A stretch of 64,000 bases of DNA from DATCHW01 sp036508135 (GTDB lineage Bacteria > Bacteroidota > Ignavibacteria > Tepidaquicellales > Tepidaquicellaceae), in assembly GCA_036508135.1 (NCBI GenBank), contig DATCHW010000020.1, forward strand, positions 73,877 to 137,876, in the 5' to 3' direction. Positions 1 to 8,145 of this stretch are shown in pieces (position 1 is the first letter of the stretch; every line of letters begins with the position of its first letter). The position numbers and the translations under genes were made by a program. The notes below the pieces were generated by a model. The model saw only the letters and a program-made list of their open reading frames with translations. It did not search any database and was not told where the DNA came from.

Positions 1-1431
1 ATGTCAGAAGGTATTAAAATTCTTAATGATAACGGTATCCCTACTTATCCTACTCCCGAAGACGGGGTCAGAGCGTTTATGGCTTTAGTGGATTATTCAA
101 GAAATCTGAAAAGTCTTTATGAAACGCCAAGGGATATTCCCGTGCAGTTTTCACTCGATAAAAAGAAAATCAGAAATGAATTCTTAGCATCTATTCCTCC
201 TGATACGGACATATTGTCTGAAGAAATATCTAAAAAACTTTTGGTAGCGTATGGTATCCCTTCAACAGTGCCGGAAATTGCAACTAATGCAGAAGATGCA
301 GTTAAGATAGCAAAGGATAAAGGTTATCCCGTTGTTTTAAAAATCCACTCGCCTGATATAACTCACAAGTCTGATATTGGCGGTGTGATGCTGAGTATCA
401 TCGATGATGCTATGGTAAGATATGCTTATGACAAGATTATGCATAATGTTCAATCTAAATTCCCCGGTGCAAAAATTGACGGTGTGAGTATCCAGCAAAT
501 GGTTCGCGAAAAAGATTCTCTGGAATTGATTCTTGGTACTAAAAAAGACCCCGTATTCGGAACCGTAATGATGGCAGGTATGGGAGGAACAGGTGCAGAA
601 CTCTTTGCAGATAAGACTCTCGGCTTCCCTCCGCTGAATGAAAATCTTGCAAACCAAATGATTGAATCTCTTAAGATATATCCTATCCTCAAAGGGTACC
701 GCGGCAAACCTCCTCTGGCAATTGATAAGCTTCTTGAAATACTGATTCGCCTTTCATATCTTGCGGCAGATTTTCCTGAAATTTCTGAACTGGATATTAA
801 TCCGCTCCTGGTTACCAAGAATGATTGTATAGCACTCGATGCAAGAATAATTATCGATAATAATTTAAGAGGCAAAGAAGTTAAACCATATTCCCATCTT
901 GCATTAAGACCGTATCCGGAAGAATATATAAAAGAGATTCCGATGAAAGACGGGAAGAAAGTAATTCTCAGACCTATCAAACCAGAAGATGAATTTCTCT
1001 GGAGAGGTTTGCTTGCAAGCTGTTCCCGTGAAACCATATATTCGCGCTTCAGGTATTTCTTTCATTGGGATTCGCACGAAGCCGCTTCAAGATACTGCTT
1101 CATTGATTATGACAGGGAAGTAGCTGTGGTTGTAGAGAGTGACGATGGGAGCGAAAAAAAATTCCTCGGAGTCGGAAGGTTAGTAGCAGACCCTGACCAC
1201 GAAACTGTTGAATATGCAGTTCTTGTTTCGGATAAATGGCAGGATAAAGGTCTCGGAAGCATACTTACGGATTACTGCTTTGATATTGCTAAACATTGGG
1301 GATTGAAAAGAATAGTTGCTCAAACTACAGCTGATAATAAAAGAATGATTTCGGTATTCGAGAAGCGCGGCTTCGAAATTGAAATAGACCCATTGAGTTC
1401 ACTTGTAGAAGTATCGAAAAATTTAAAATAA
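1..1431 (+). CDS. Acetate--CoA ligase (ADP-forming)-like / GNAT protein, 5'-partial
   Basis: C-terminal part of a large fusion protein. The first ~60 residues (GIPTYPTPEDGVRAFMAL) look like the end of the succinyl-CoA-ligase-like domain, so the gene starts outside the window and the ATG at base 1 is probably internal. Residues ~70-290 are an ATP-grasp domain (VVLKIHSPDITHKSDIGGV; MAGMGGTGAELFADK; ELDINPLLV). Residues ~318-476 are a GNAT acetyltransferase domain with the acetyl-CoA loop WQDKGLGSIL. In this family the synthetase interconverts acyl-CoA and acid with ATP formation, and GNAT fusions are known as protein lysine acetyltransferases. Which activity dominates here cannot be told without the N-terminus. 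No co-transcribed neighbour is visible; the next gene is convergent. Confidence 0.85.
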   Translation: MSEGIKILNDNGIPTYPTPEDGVRAFMALVDYSRNLKSLYETPRDIPVQFSLDKKKIRNEFLASIPPDTDILSEEISKKLLVAYGIPSTVPEIATNAEDAVKIAKDKGYPVVLKIHSPDITHKSDIGGVMLSIIDDAMVRYAYDKIMHNVQSKFPGAKIDGVSIQQMVREKDSLELILGTKKDPVFGTVMMAGMGGTGAELFADKTLGFPPLNENLANQMIESLKIYPILKGYRGKPPLAIDKLLEILIRLSYLAADFPEISELDINPLLVTKNDCIALDARIIIDNNLRGKEVKPYSHLALRPYPEEYIKEIPMKDGKKVILRPIKPEDEFLWRGLLASCSRETIYSRFRYFFHWDSHEAASRYCFIDYDREVAVVVESDDGSEKKFLGVGRLVADPDHETVEYAVLVSDKWQDKGLGSILTDYCFDIAKHWGLKRIVAQTTADNKRMISVFEKRGFEIEIDPLSSLVEVSKNLK

Positions 1432-1449
1432 AAAAATTCTTTTTGTTAC

Positions 1450-1533
1450 CCCGAACTTTGAGCCTGCCCTCCGTCTCTTTGGAGGGGGATTTCGTTTCCC
1501 CCTCGTGCACAAGTTCCACCTTGTGAACGCACA
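1450..1533. repeat. Intergenic stem-loop repeats between convergent genes
   Basis: Two inverted repeats fill the gap between the convergent genes ending at 1431 and 1547. The first pairs GAGGGGGA (1482-1489) with TCCCCCTC (1497-1504) around a 7-nt loop. The second pairs CACAAG (1508-1513) with CTTGTG (1520-1525). The GC-rich composition stands out from the AT-rich flanks and resembles the repeats at 58238-58444 and 62160-62730. They may serve as a bidirectional terminator, but no clear U-tract follows either stem. Confidence 0.5.
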
Positions 1534-1546
1534 TTTAATTCTCAAA

Positions 1547-2530
1547 TCATTTTAATAAGGTCATCTTCTTCACATCACTATACCCTTCTGTCGTTAACCT
1601 ATAAAAATATATTCCACTTGGAAGATTAGCCCCATCAAACGTAATCTCATAACTCCCTGGCTGTAATTTTTCATTTACTAAATCTTCTATCTTTCTTCCC
1701 AATATATCGTAGATGCTCAACTTAACTTCTGACTCCTGATTTCTGAATTCTTTCTTTATATCAAATTTTATTTTTGTTGTCGGGTTGAATGGATTCGGAT
1801 AGTTTTGATATAAAGAAAATTTATCCGGGATTCCTGTATTAAGATTCGTAATTCCTGTTAATGTAGTATCTCCGTAAACAACTCCATTAAGCATACACCC
1901 TATTAAAGTGTAAGATGTTCCATCAAACTCCAAAGCTGAACAATAACTCAATCCGATATTACGGGCATAAGTTGAACCACCAACTAATAACCCATCGTGA
2001 TAGAAAGATTTTCTTTTAGTCTGATAATTACCAAAAAGCGTAATATTTGAAGTATCATTACATCTCCGAAGATGGTAAAAAGAAAAGAAACATCCCGTAC
2101 CCTGATCATTTATTTTCGCCGCAAGGGAATCTACAATCCTATCATTTGTGTATGGAAAACATCCACCATTTGTAGAATAAGCAATAGCACAACCTGTTAA
2201 TGAATCATACCTCATCCAGCAGCTGCTGAATAATGGAGGATTTGAAAAATAAAAATATCTCTTACCCGAAATTAGAGTATCTTTTGTAATTGTTGTCTTC
2301 ATTTTTGATGAAGTTGTCGGGATTGGAATAGTCTGAACGATATATATATATTTATTCCCCACAGCAAGCGGAAGATATTTTGCCGATGCGGTATCCATCA
2401 GTAACTGACCGATTTTATCAGCATTCACAGGATCATCATTATTTATTTGAATATCTTTACTATAATTATGAGAATATGAAGAAGAAAATAATATGATTAA
2501 TAAAACTGAAATTAATAAAATCTGTTTCAT
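1547..2530 (-). CDS. T9SS type A sorting domain protein, unknown passenger
   Basis: 327 residues; last gene of the eight-gene minus-strand array. The N-terminus (MKQILLISVLLIILFSSSYS) is a Sec signal peptide. Residues ~25-235 form a Cys-containing, probably beta-rich passenger that I do not recognise. Residues ~243-327 are a type A sorting domain: NYPNPFNPTTKIKFDI, then IYDILGRKI, GSYEITFDG, SGIYFY and the basic C-terminus MTLLK. The protein is therefore expected to be exported by Sec and T9SS and attached to or released from the cell surface. Between KIKFDI and the next strand is a 10-residue linker (KKEFRNQESE) coded by a heptamer repeat, longer than the 5-residue linker of the domains at 17389-18621 and 20749-21501. 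The next gene upstream starts 13 bp away. Confidence 0.85.
   Translation of the reverse strand: MKQILLISVLLIILFSSSYSHNYSKDIQINNDDPVNADKIGQLLMDTASAKYLPLAVGNKYIYIVQTIPIPTTSSKMKTTITKDTLISGKRYFYFSNPPLFSSCWMRYDSLTGCAIAYSTNGGCFPYTNDRIVDSLAAKINDQGTGCFFSFYHLRRCNDTSNITLFGNYQTKRKSFYHDGLLVGGSTYARNIGLSYCSALEFDGTSYTLIGCMLNGVVYGDTTLTGITNLNTGIPDKFSLYQNYPNPFNPTTKIKFDIKKEFRNQESEVKLSIYDILGRKIEDLVNEKLQPGSYEITFDGANLPSGIYFYRLTTEGYSDVKKMTLLK
1727..1754 (-). repeat. Heptamer repeat inside T9SS sorting domain
   Basis: Four 7-bp units on the + strand (TTCTGAC, TCCTGAT, TTCTGAA, TTCTTTC). They encode most of the extra linker KKEFRNQESE between the FDI strand and the IYDILGRKI strand, the same position where the other seven array genes carry a different insertion. 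Confidence 0.6.
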
Positions 2531-2543
2531 ATGTTTAGTGTCT

Positions 2544-3893
2544 TTATTTTAAAAGGATAAATTTTTTAGTATTTATAAAATCACCACTCCTTAATTGGTA
2601 AAAATAAACACCGCTTGCATAGTTGCTCCCATCGAAAGTTACTTCATACGTTCCGGGATTTAGTTTTTCATTTACAAGTATTGCTACTTCGCGACCTGTG
2701 ATGTTGTAGACTTTAAGAGTTACATTCTCCCCTCTTGAGAGGGGATTGGGGGTGTGTTCCGCTACATCAAATTTTATTTTTGTCACCGGATTAAATGGAT
2801 TGGGATAATTTTGGAATAAAGAAAATTTATCGGGAATATGATTTGTTATTTGATTAATAAATGTAATTCCGCCTGTTGTGGTTTTGAGAATTACCCTTGG
2901 CGAATTTCCTATTGCCCAGCCAGTTAAAGAATTAATAAAAAATAATTTTTGTGTGGAATTAGGAATTGTCTGGTTCGACCAGTTCAATCCTCCATTATTT
3001 GTTTTCTTTATCGGGTTTTTACAAATCCAGCCGGTGTCTTTGCTTATAAAAAACATATCGCTCAGTCCTGCTGTGTTTATTGAATCAATATTAAACCAAT
3101 TTAAGCCGCCCGTGGTGGTTTTTTTCAGAAAACCGGCAATTAAATAACCAGTATTATTATCAGGGAAAATTAATTTAGAAAATGGATTGGGAATAAATGG
3201 ATTCGAGTCGCTATAAACCACATACCAATTAATTCCGGCGTTAGTGCTATTGTAAACATATTTATTAAATGAACCATAATCTGAATACCAATATCCGCTT
3301 ACCCAACCTGTCTGTGAATTAATGAAGCTGTTTGAAGATAAATAGACACTTCTGGAAATTGATGAATCATTATACCAGTTTAATCCACCATTATAAGTCT
3401 TTTTTATAATCCCGGCAGTTCCCATTCCAGTCATATCTTGCCCACCACCTGAAATTAAAAGAAAGGTTTCATTTATAATACTGATACAAGATAAAGGAGC
3501 GTAATCACTGGATAAATATTGGGTAAACCAATTTATTCCACCATTCGTTGTTTTTATAATAACTGCATTATTAAAAACGTAAGGATTATAGTAATATACA
3601 AAACCTCCGGCAGCCCATCCGGTTTGAGAATTTATAAATTTGATTGCATTAAGATGATAATTTGTACTTGAGTTGTATTGTGTCCACGTAACACCCCCAT
3701 CAGTAGTTTTTATAAGTTTACCGGAATCCTGGGTTATCCATCCTGTTTGTGAGTTAATAAAGAATAAATCACGAAACATTCCGGATGGCGGTGTACTGCA
3801 ACTTACAAACCATCCGGACTGACACTGGCAATTATCAAGTAGTAGCGAACAATAAATAATGAATAGTAAGAAAAGATAATATATATTTCTCAT
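2544..3893 (-). CDS. YCF48/BNR-type beta-propeller with T9SS type A sorting domain
   Basis: 449 residues. A signal peptide ending near CQCQ precedes repeated propeller motifs: INSQTGWITQDSG, KTTDGGVTW, KTTNGGINW, TGWVSGYWYSDYG, KKTTTGGLNW and NSLTGWAIGN. The alternating TGW and TT.GG..W signatures are those of YCF48-like/sialidase-type (BNR) propellers, which in this group are secreted proteins with no known enzyme activity. Residues ~366-449 are the sorting domain (YPNPFNPVTKIKFDV ... MNTKK-like end with ILLK). The linker after FDV is AEHTPNPLSRGEN, coded by an inserted palindromic repeat. It closely resembles the gene at 3908-5236 in length and repeat order, so the two look like tandem duplicates. 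The spacing is 14 bp and they are probably co-transcribed. Confidence 0.88.
   Translation of the reverse strand: MRNIYYLFLLFIIYCSLLLDNCQCQSGWFVSCSTPPSGMFRDLFFINSQTGWITQDSGKLIKTTDGGVTWTQYNSSTNYHLNAIKFINSQTGWAAGGFVYYYNPYVFNNAVIIKTTNGGINWFTQYLSSDYAPLSCISIINETFLLISGGGQDMTGMGTAGIIKKTYNGGLNWYNDSSISRSVYLSSNSFINSQTGWVSGYWYSDYGSFNKYVYNSTNAGINWYVVYSDSNPFIPNPFSKLIFPDNNTGYLIAGFLKKTTTGGLNWFNIDSINTAGLSDMFFISKDTGWICKNPIKKTNNGGLNWSNQTIPNSTQKLFFINSLTGWAIGNSPRVILKTTTGGITFINQITNHIPDKFSLFQNYPNPFNPVTKIKFDVAEHTPNPLSRGENVTLKVYNITGREVAILVNEKLNPGTYEVTFDGSNYASGVYFYQLRSGDFINTKKFILLK
2724..2762 (-). repeat. Palindromic repeat inserted in sorting domain (type A, orientation 1)
   Basis: The core pairs TCCCCTCT (2728-2735) with AGAGGGGA (2738-2745) around TG, followed by a T/G-rich tail ending at 2762. 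Read on the coding strand it gives EHTPNPLSRGEN in frame. A near copy in the same orientation is at 6801-6839. Copies in the opposite orientation are at 5426-5463 and 12339-12373. Confidence 0.75.
3847..3867 (-). repeat. Heptamer repeat in signal-peptide coding region
   Basis: Three degenerate 7-bp units (GAACAAT, AAATAAT, GAATAGT on the + strand) related to the GAGTAAT unit seen in the other array genes. They encode part of the hydrophobic core of the signal peptide (FIIYCSLL). Confidence 0.5.
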
Positions 3894-3907
3894 ATAAATA
3901 ATATTTA

Positions 3908-5236
3908 TTATTTCAATAAAATAAGTTTTTTAGTATTTATGTAATCACTTGTCTTCAATTGATAAAAATATACTCCACTTGCATAGTTGCTGCCGTCGAA
4001 TGTTACTTCATAACTTCCGGGATTTAGTTTTTCATTTACGAGTGTTTGTATCTCACGACCGGTGATGTCGTAGATTTTTAATAATACAACCCCCTTTAAT
4101 CCCACCTCCTCGGAGGCTCTTCGACCTTGGCTTAGGGGGAATTCAAAACGAATCTTTGTTGAAGGATTGAATGGATTGGGGTAATTTTGATATAAAGAAA
4201 ATTTATCGGGAATATGATTTGTTATTTGATTAATAAATGTAATTCCGCCTGTTGTGGTCTTCATTAATACACTTCCCAATGCCCACCCGGTATTTGCATT
4301 TACAAAAAATATTTTACTTGCTGAAGCAGGAGCATTCTGAATCGTCCAGTTAATCCCACCGTTATTAGTTCTTTTGATGTTATTTTTAATGATCCACCCT
4401 GTGTCACTGCTTGCAAAAAACATATCTGCCGGATTATAGGTATTCAATGAATCCAATGACGTCCAGTTTGAACCGCTGTTTGTTGTTTTTTTCATTTTCC
4501 CTCCATATATCTTATAGCCTGTATTTAAATCCGGGAAATAAATTCTTTGTATTGAAGGACCGAAGGCATTAATAGAATCCATAAACAATCTAGTCCAGTT
4601 GACACCTTTGTTTGTTGTTTTATAAATGTAATTTCTGATTGGTGGTATATCAGATACCGAATAAGCACAAACCCAGCCTATTTCTGAATTTGTAAAATAA
4701 ACCGAATTCATAGCTAAACCTGATATACTTAACCAGTTAATTCCCCCGTTTGAAGTTTTTATCAATCCACCTGTAGAAGCCATGCAATACTGATCTGTCC
4801 CAGCACTGGTTGTAAACGCAAAATTCGTATCTACCACAGCAAGATCATTGAAGTGTGGTCCCCAGGAATCTGAAAATTGAGTTATCCAATTTATTCCTCC
4901 GTTAGTTGATTTCATTATTATGCTATACTCAAAACACCACGGATTATAGTAAGAACCTCCTCCTACTGCCCATCCTGTTAATGAATTTACAAATTTAATT
5001 TTAGTTATAGGATAAGGCGACTGATGGTAATATGGCTGAGACCAGTTTGTGCCTCCGTTAGTAGTTCTTATTATCCTGCCCGAATCGAGCATTATCCAGC
5101 CTGTATTTAAATCTATAAAAAATAAATTTTGAGGAATTCCGGGGAATGTACTTTGCTGAATATACCAACCGCTTTGAGCAATGAGCAATGAATAATGAGT
5201 AATGATTAATAAAAAAACAATCAATAACTTTTTCAT
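3908..5236 (-). CDS. YCF48/BNR-type beta-propeller with T9SS type A sorting domain
   Basis: 442 residues. The signal peptide MKKLLIVFLLIITHYSLLIA is followed by AQSGW at the likely cleavage site. Propeller motifs recur through residues ~20-345 (LNTGWIMLDSGRI, RTTNGGTNW, KSTNGGINW, KTSNGGINW, KTTNSGSNW, RTNNGGINW). Residues ~350-442 are the sorting domain (NYPNPFNPSTKIRFEF ... YDITGREIQTLVNEKL ... ILLK). The linker after FEF is the longest of the array (PLSQGRRASEEVGLKGV), produced by an in-frame repeat copy. Close in length and layout to 2544-3893 and 5247-6605; 10 bp separate it from the gene at 5247-6605. Expected to be a secreted surface protein; partner or ligand unknown. Confidence 0.88.
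   Translation of the reverse strand: MKKLLIVFLLIITHYSLLIAQSGWYIQQSTFPGIPQNLFFIDLNTGWIMLDSGRIIRTTNGGTNWSQPYYHQSPYPITKIKFVNSLTGWAVGGGSYYNPWCFEYSIIMKSTNGGINWITQFSDSWGPHFNDLAVVDTNFAFTTSAGTDQYCMASTGGLIKTSNGGINWLSISGLAMNSVYFTNSEIGWVCAYSVSDIPPIRNYIYKTTNKGVNWTRLFMDSINAFGPSIQRIYFPDLNTGYKIYGGKMKKTTNSGSNWTSLDSLNTYNPADMFFASSDTGWIIKNNIKRTNNGGINWTIQNAPASASKIFFVNANTGWALGSVLMKTTTGGITFINQITNHIPDKFSLYQNYPNPFNPSTKIRFEFPLSQGRRASEEVGLKGVVLLKIYDITGREIQTLVNEKLNPGSYEVTFDGSNYASGVYFYQLKTSDYINTKKLILLK
4086..4143 (-). repeat. Repeat copy inserted in sorting domain (type B)
   Basis: A ~58-bp segment starting ACAACCCCCTTTAATCCC and holding CCTCGGAGG and TCTTCGACC. It matches an intergenic copy at 63544-63603 nearly throughout, with point differences and one or two small gaps. 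Here it stays open and encodes the extra linker residues of the T9SS domain. Confidence 0.7.
5176..5210 (-). repeat. Heptamer repeat in signal-peptide coding region (5 units)
   Basis: Five 7-bp units on the + strand: GAGCAAT, GAGCAAT, GAATAAT, GAGTAAT, GATTAAT. Because 7 is not a multiple of 3 the frame rotates each unit. On the coding strand the units give IITHYSLLIAQ, the hydrophobic core and end of the signal peptide. Confidence 0.75.
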
Positions 5237-5246
5237 TATAATAAAA

Positions 5247-6605
5247 TTATTTAATTAATAGCATTTTCTTTGTTTGAATAAAATCATTTGATTTTATTTG
5301 ATAAAAATAGACTCCCGATACATAGTTACTCCCGTCGAATATTACTTCGTATGTTCCGGGAATTAGCTTTTCGTTTACGAGTGTTTGGATTTCACGACCA
5401 GTGATATCGAAGACTTTGAGAGAAATTAACACACCCCCAGCCCCTCTCGAGAGGGGAGCTACGTCAAATTTAATTTTCGTCGTTGGATTGAATGGATTCG
5501 GATAGTTTTGATAGAGCGTGAAGTTTTGCGGGATTATTTGTGCTATTTCTTTCGTGTATGTAACTCCACCTGTTGTAGTTTTTAAAATCACGCCATAAGC
5601 TAAAGGATACTTCCATCCAACCGCATAACCTGTTAATGCGTCATTAAACCAGATTGACGTAAGAACATTTGAATAAGTATTTCTTACATTAAACCAGTTA
5701 ATACCACCGTTTGTTGTTTTCATGATATTTGTAGTATCAGGATATTGAAATCCGGCAATCCAGCCCGTATTGATATTAATAAAAAATATTGATTTTAATC
5801 CTCTTCCGGTTCCTGAACTCTGGCTAATCCAGTTGTTACCACCGTTAGTAGTCTTTATAATCTTTCCATCTTGTGTCGAGCAAAAGACTCTTATACTGTC
5901 AATCACGAAAAGTGAATTTATCTCATAGTCTGAGAGCGTATCTCTGCATTGTTCTACCCAGTTTATTCCGGTATTACTCGTTTTTAAAATAATTTTTTTG
6001 CGATACCCCACATCATCACCATAATATCCACAAGCCCATCCTGTATTTGAATTATTAAATGATACCTGTTTAAAAATAAAATAATTATAAATTGAAGGGG
6101 TAACGCTAAACCAGTTAATACCGCCGTTTGTAGTTTTTATTACTGCTCCTCCTTCAGTAGTGAACATCCCATAAACCCCGCACCCGCAGAATCCTGTGTT
6201 TTCATTTATAAAAAAAATATCATGACCGGCACTCCCCCCTCCACCTGTATATAATAAAAACCAGCTTATACCTGCATCAGTGGTTTTAAAAATTCTAAGG
6301 AGACTATAAATACCATTTGCATTTCCTCCTGTTATCCAGCCGGTATTCTGATTAATAAAAAATATAGATTTGAAAGGATGAGTGTTATACTGTGTTATAA
6401 TTTGGTAAGTCCATAGTGTACCGCCGTTGGTTGTTTTTAAAACCCTCCCTGAATCTCCGACAGCAAAACCCGTTTGAGAATTTACAAATCTGACATCATA
6501 TAAATCTAACAGAACATTGCTCTGCTGAAGCACCCACCCGCTCTGTGCAATTAGTAATGAGTAATTAATAATTAATAATAAAAAACTAAAAAATATTTTA
6601 ATCAT
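5247..6605 (-). CDS. YCF48/BNR-type beta-propeller with T9SS type A sorting domain
   Basis: 452 residues. Signal peptide MIKIFFSFLLLIINYSLLIA, then AQSGWVLQQSN. Six or more propeller blades are visible as NSQTGFAVGDSGRV, KTTNGGTLW, KTTDAGISW, KTTNGGINWFSV, KTSNTGINWVEQ, KTTNGGNNW and ALTGYAVGW. Residues ~362-452 form the sorting domain (NYPNPFNPTTKIKFDV ... FDITGREIQTLVNEKL ... MLLIK). The linker APLSRGAGGVL comes from a palindromic repeat. YCF48 proper is a photosystem II assembly factor; these secreted relatives share only the fold, so no photosynthetic role is implied. Confidence 0.88.
   Translation of the reverse strand: MIKIFFSFLLLIINYSLLIAQSGWVLQQSNVLLDLYDVRFVNSQTGFAVGDSGRVLKTTNGGTLWTYQIITQYNTHPFKSIFFINQNTGWITGGNANGIYSLLRIFKTTDAGISWFLLYTGGGGSAGHDIFFINENTGFCGCGVYGMFTTEGGAVIKTTNGGINWFSVTPSIYNYFIFKQVSFNNSNTGWACGYYGDDVGYRKKIILKTSNTGINWVEQCRDTLSDYEINSLFVIDSIRVFCSTQDGKIIKTTNGGNNWISQSSGTGRGLKSIFFININTGWIAGFQYPDTTNIMKTTNGGINWFNVRNTYSNVLTSIWFNDALTGYAVGWKYPLAYGVILKTTTGGVTYTKEIAQIIPQNFTLYQNYPNPFNPTTKIKFDVAPLSRGAGGVLISLKVFDITGREIQTLVNEKLIPGTYEVIFDGSNYVSGVYFYQIKSNDFIQTKKMLLIK
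5426..5463 (-). repeat. Palindromic repeat inserted in sorting domain (type A, orientation 2)
   Basis: Contains a perfect 16-bp palindrome CCCCTCTCGAGAGGGG (5441-5456) preceded by ACACACCCCCAG. It is the reverse complement of the type A repeat at 2724-2762 apart from a few differences. The palindrome gives PLSRG in either orientation, so both versions keep the frame open. Confidence 0.75.
6552..6579 (-). repeat. Heptamer repeat in signal-peptide coding region (4 units)
   Basis: Four 7-bp units on the + strand: TAGTAAT, GAGTAAT, TAATAAT, TAATAAT. They encode LLIINYSLLI of the signal peptide. Confidence 0.65.
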
Positions 6606-6620
6606 AATTTTTATATAAAA

Positions 6621-8132
6621 TTATTTTAGTAATACTAATTTCTTTGTCTCTACAAATTCTCCGCTTCTTAACTTATAAAAATACACTCCTGATGCGTAGT
6701 TACTCCCGTCGAATGTTACTTCATATGTTCCGGAATTTAGTTTTTCGTTTACGAGTGTTTGGATTTCACGACCGGTGATGTCATAGATTTTGAGAGATAC
6801 ATTCTCCCCTCTTGAGAGGGGGTTGGGTGTGTGTTCCGCTACATCAAATTTTATTTTTGTAACTGGGTTAAAGGGATTCGGGTAATTTTGGAATAATTTA
6901 TATTCTCCGGGAATAGAGTTCCCAATTTTATTGATATTCGTTAATGCTACAAGGGTTCTCTTCGCATATATATTCGATAAACTCAGACTGTCCTTTGTAA
7001 AGGCAACCCAGACAATACCTGCCCCGCCAGATTTGATTCCCCTGTTTATTGAAGGTTTGATATTTATTAAAGAATCCCCAAGACTTGTGCTGTCGTTAAA
7101 ACCGAAATTTGATCCACAGAATAATTTAGAGCTATCTGATTTTCTCAAATATGAGCAAGCCTGAAATGCACTATAATCAGTGATAATTGGATAAAAAAAG
7201 GATCTGAAATAAAAATAATTATAAGGACTGCTCAAATTATAAAAAACAGCAGACTGATAATTTTGTCCTGAAGGATATATTACAGTCGAGTAAAATTTAT
7301 ACTTTCCATTTCTGTCTGACTGGAAAACTAATTCCGGTCTTAAAAAACCATCCCCGTCAAATTCATTTATTATATTATCCCCTATATAAGCAACTGTATC
7401 AGGAGCTGACCAGGTATTTATCCCTAATTTGATAGTGTAATAGATCGCTTTTTTATTATCGCTTTTCAATTTTTCATAAGCGACAACAAAATTTGTACCC
7501 AAACCGAATACACCGAATACAACGAGCGGATTCCCGCAGTTTGCGGGTTCATTCACTGTCAGATTTGTATCGAGCGTAATTAAATGTGTTTGAGTATTGA
7601 ACTGCCGAAAAATGATGTCATTATTCTTTTCATAAACTATTGTGAATAAAGCAGAATCATTACTTATTATTTTTACATTTGATTTGTTTACTACAGAAGT
7701 ATCAAAAGGGTATGGCTGACCCCAGCCTGAAAGGGAATCGTAAGAGGATGCATTTAAATTCCACCTCCCGTTTTGATACTCTTCCCATATGGCTAAAGCG
7801 TAAGGTACTTGTATTCCGGGATATTGATAACGGGAAGAATAGGAAATTGCCGGGTTGCGTTTTTGAGAAGATGTATTAGTGAGATATCTAACTGTATCAA
7901 CCGGTCCGTTTTGTCCAATTTTTAGAACACAAATCTGTGAATTGCTTCCAAAATATCTTTCGAATATCAGAAATTCCCAATAAAATAAATTAACATTCGA
8001 AGTCCTGTATTTTAAAGCAAAAGAAGGATTTTTATCAACAAAACCCGAAGTAAAAGTATATTTATTCCATGAATATTGAGACATCGCCTGAATACTCAAA
8101 ACCAGAAAAATCAATAAAAAAAACTTTTTCAT
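6621..8132 (-). CDS. Secreted protein of unknown function with T9SS type A sorting domain
   Basis: 503 residues. Signal peptide MKKFFLLIFLVLSIQAMSQ. The passenger (~20-410) lacks the TT.GG..W signature of its neighbours. It has alternating beta-type segments such as FALKYRTSNVNLFYWEF and VPYALAIWEEYQNGRWN, which could also be a propeller, but I do not recognise a family. Residues ~415-503 are the sorting domain (NYPNPFNPVTKIKFDV ... YDITGREIQTLVNEKL ... LVLLK) with the linker AEHTPNPLSRGEN from a palindromic insertion. The signal peptide is not built on the heptamer repeat, which separates this gene from most of its neighbours. Intergenic distances are 13-15 bp on both sides. Confidence 0.82.
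   Translation of the reverse strand: MKKFFLLIFLVLSIQAMSQYSWNKYTFTSGFVDKNPSFALKYRTSNVNLFYWEFLIFERYFGSNSQICVLKIGQNGPVDTVRYLTNTSSQKRNPAISYSSRYQYPGIQVPYALAIWEEYQNGRWNLNASSYDSLSGWGQPYPFDTSVVNKSNVKIISNDSALFTIVYEKNNDIIFRQFNTQTHLITLDTNLTVNEPANCGNPLVVFGVFGLGTNFVVAYEKLKSDNKKAIYYTIKLGINTWSAPDTVAYIGDNIINEFDGDGFLRPELVFQSDRNGKYKFYSTVIYPSGQNYQSAVFYNLSSPYNYFYFRSFFYPIITDYSAFQACSYLRKSDSSKLFCGSNFGFNDSTSLGDSLINIKPSINRGIKSGGAGIVWVAFTKDSLSLSNIYAKRTLVALTNINKIGNSIPGEYKLFQNYPNPFNPVTKIKFDVAEHTPNPLSRGENVSLKIYDITGREIQTLVNEKLNSGTYEVTFDGSNYASGVYFYKLRSGEFVETKKLVLLK
6801..6839 (-). repeat. Palindromic repeat inserted in sorting domain (type A, orientation 1)
   Basis: CCCCTCT (6806-6812) and AGAGGGG (6815-6821) around TG, plus the T/G-rich tail. 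Differs from the copy at 2724-2762 at very few positions and encodes the same residues (AEHTPNPLSRGEN). Confidence 0.75.
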
Positions 8133-8145
8133 AAAATTGAAATTT

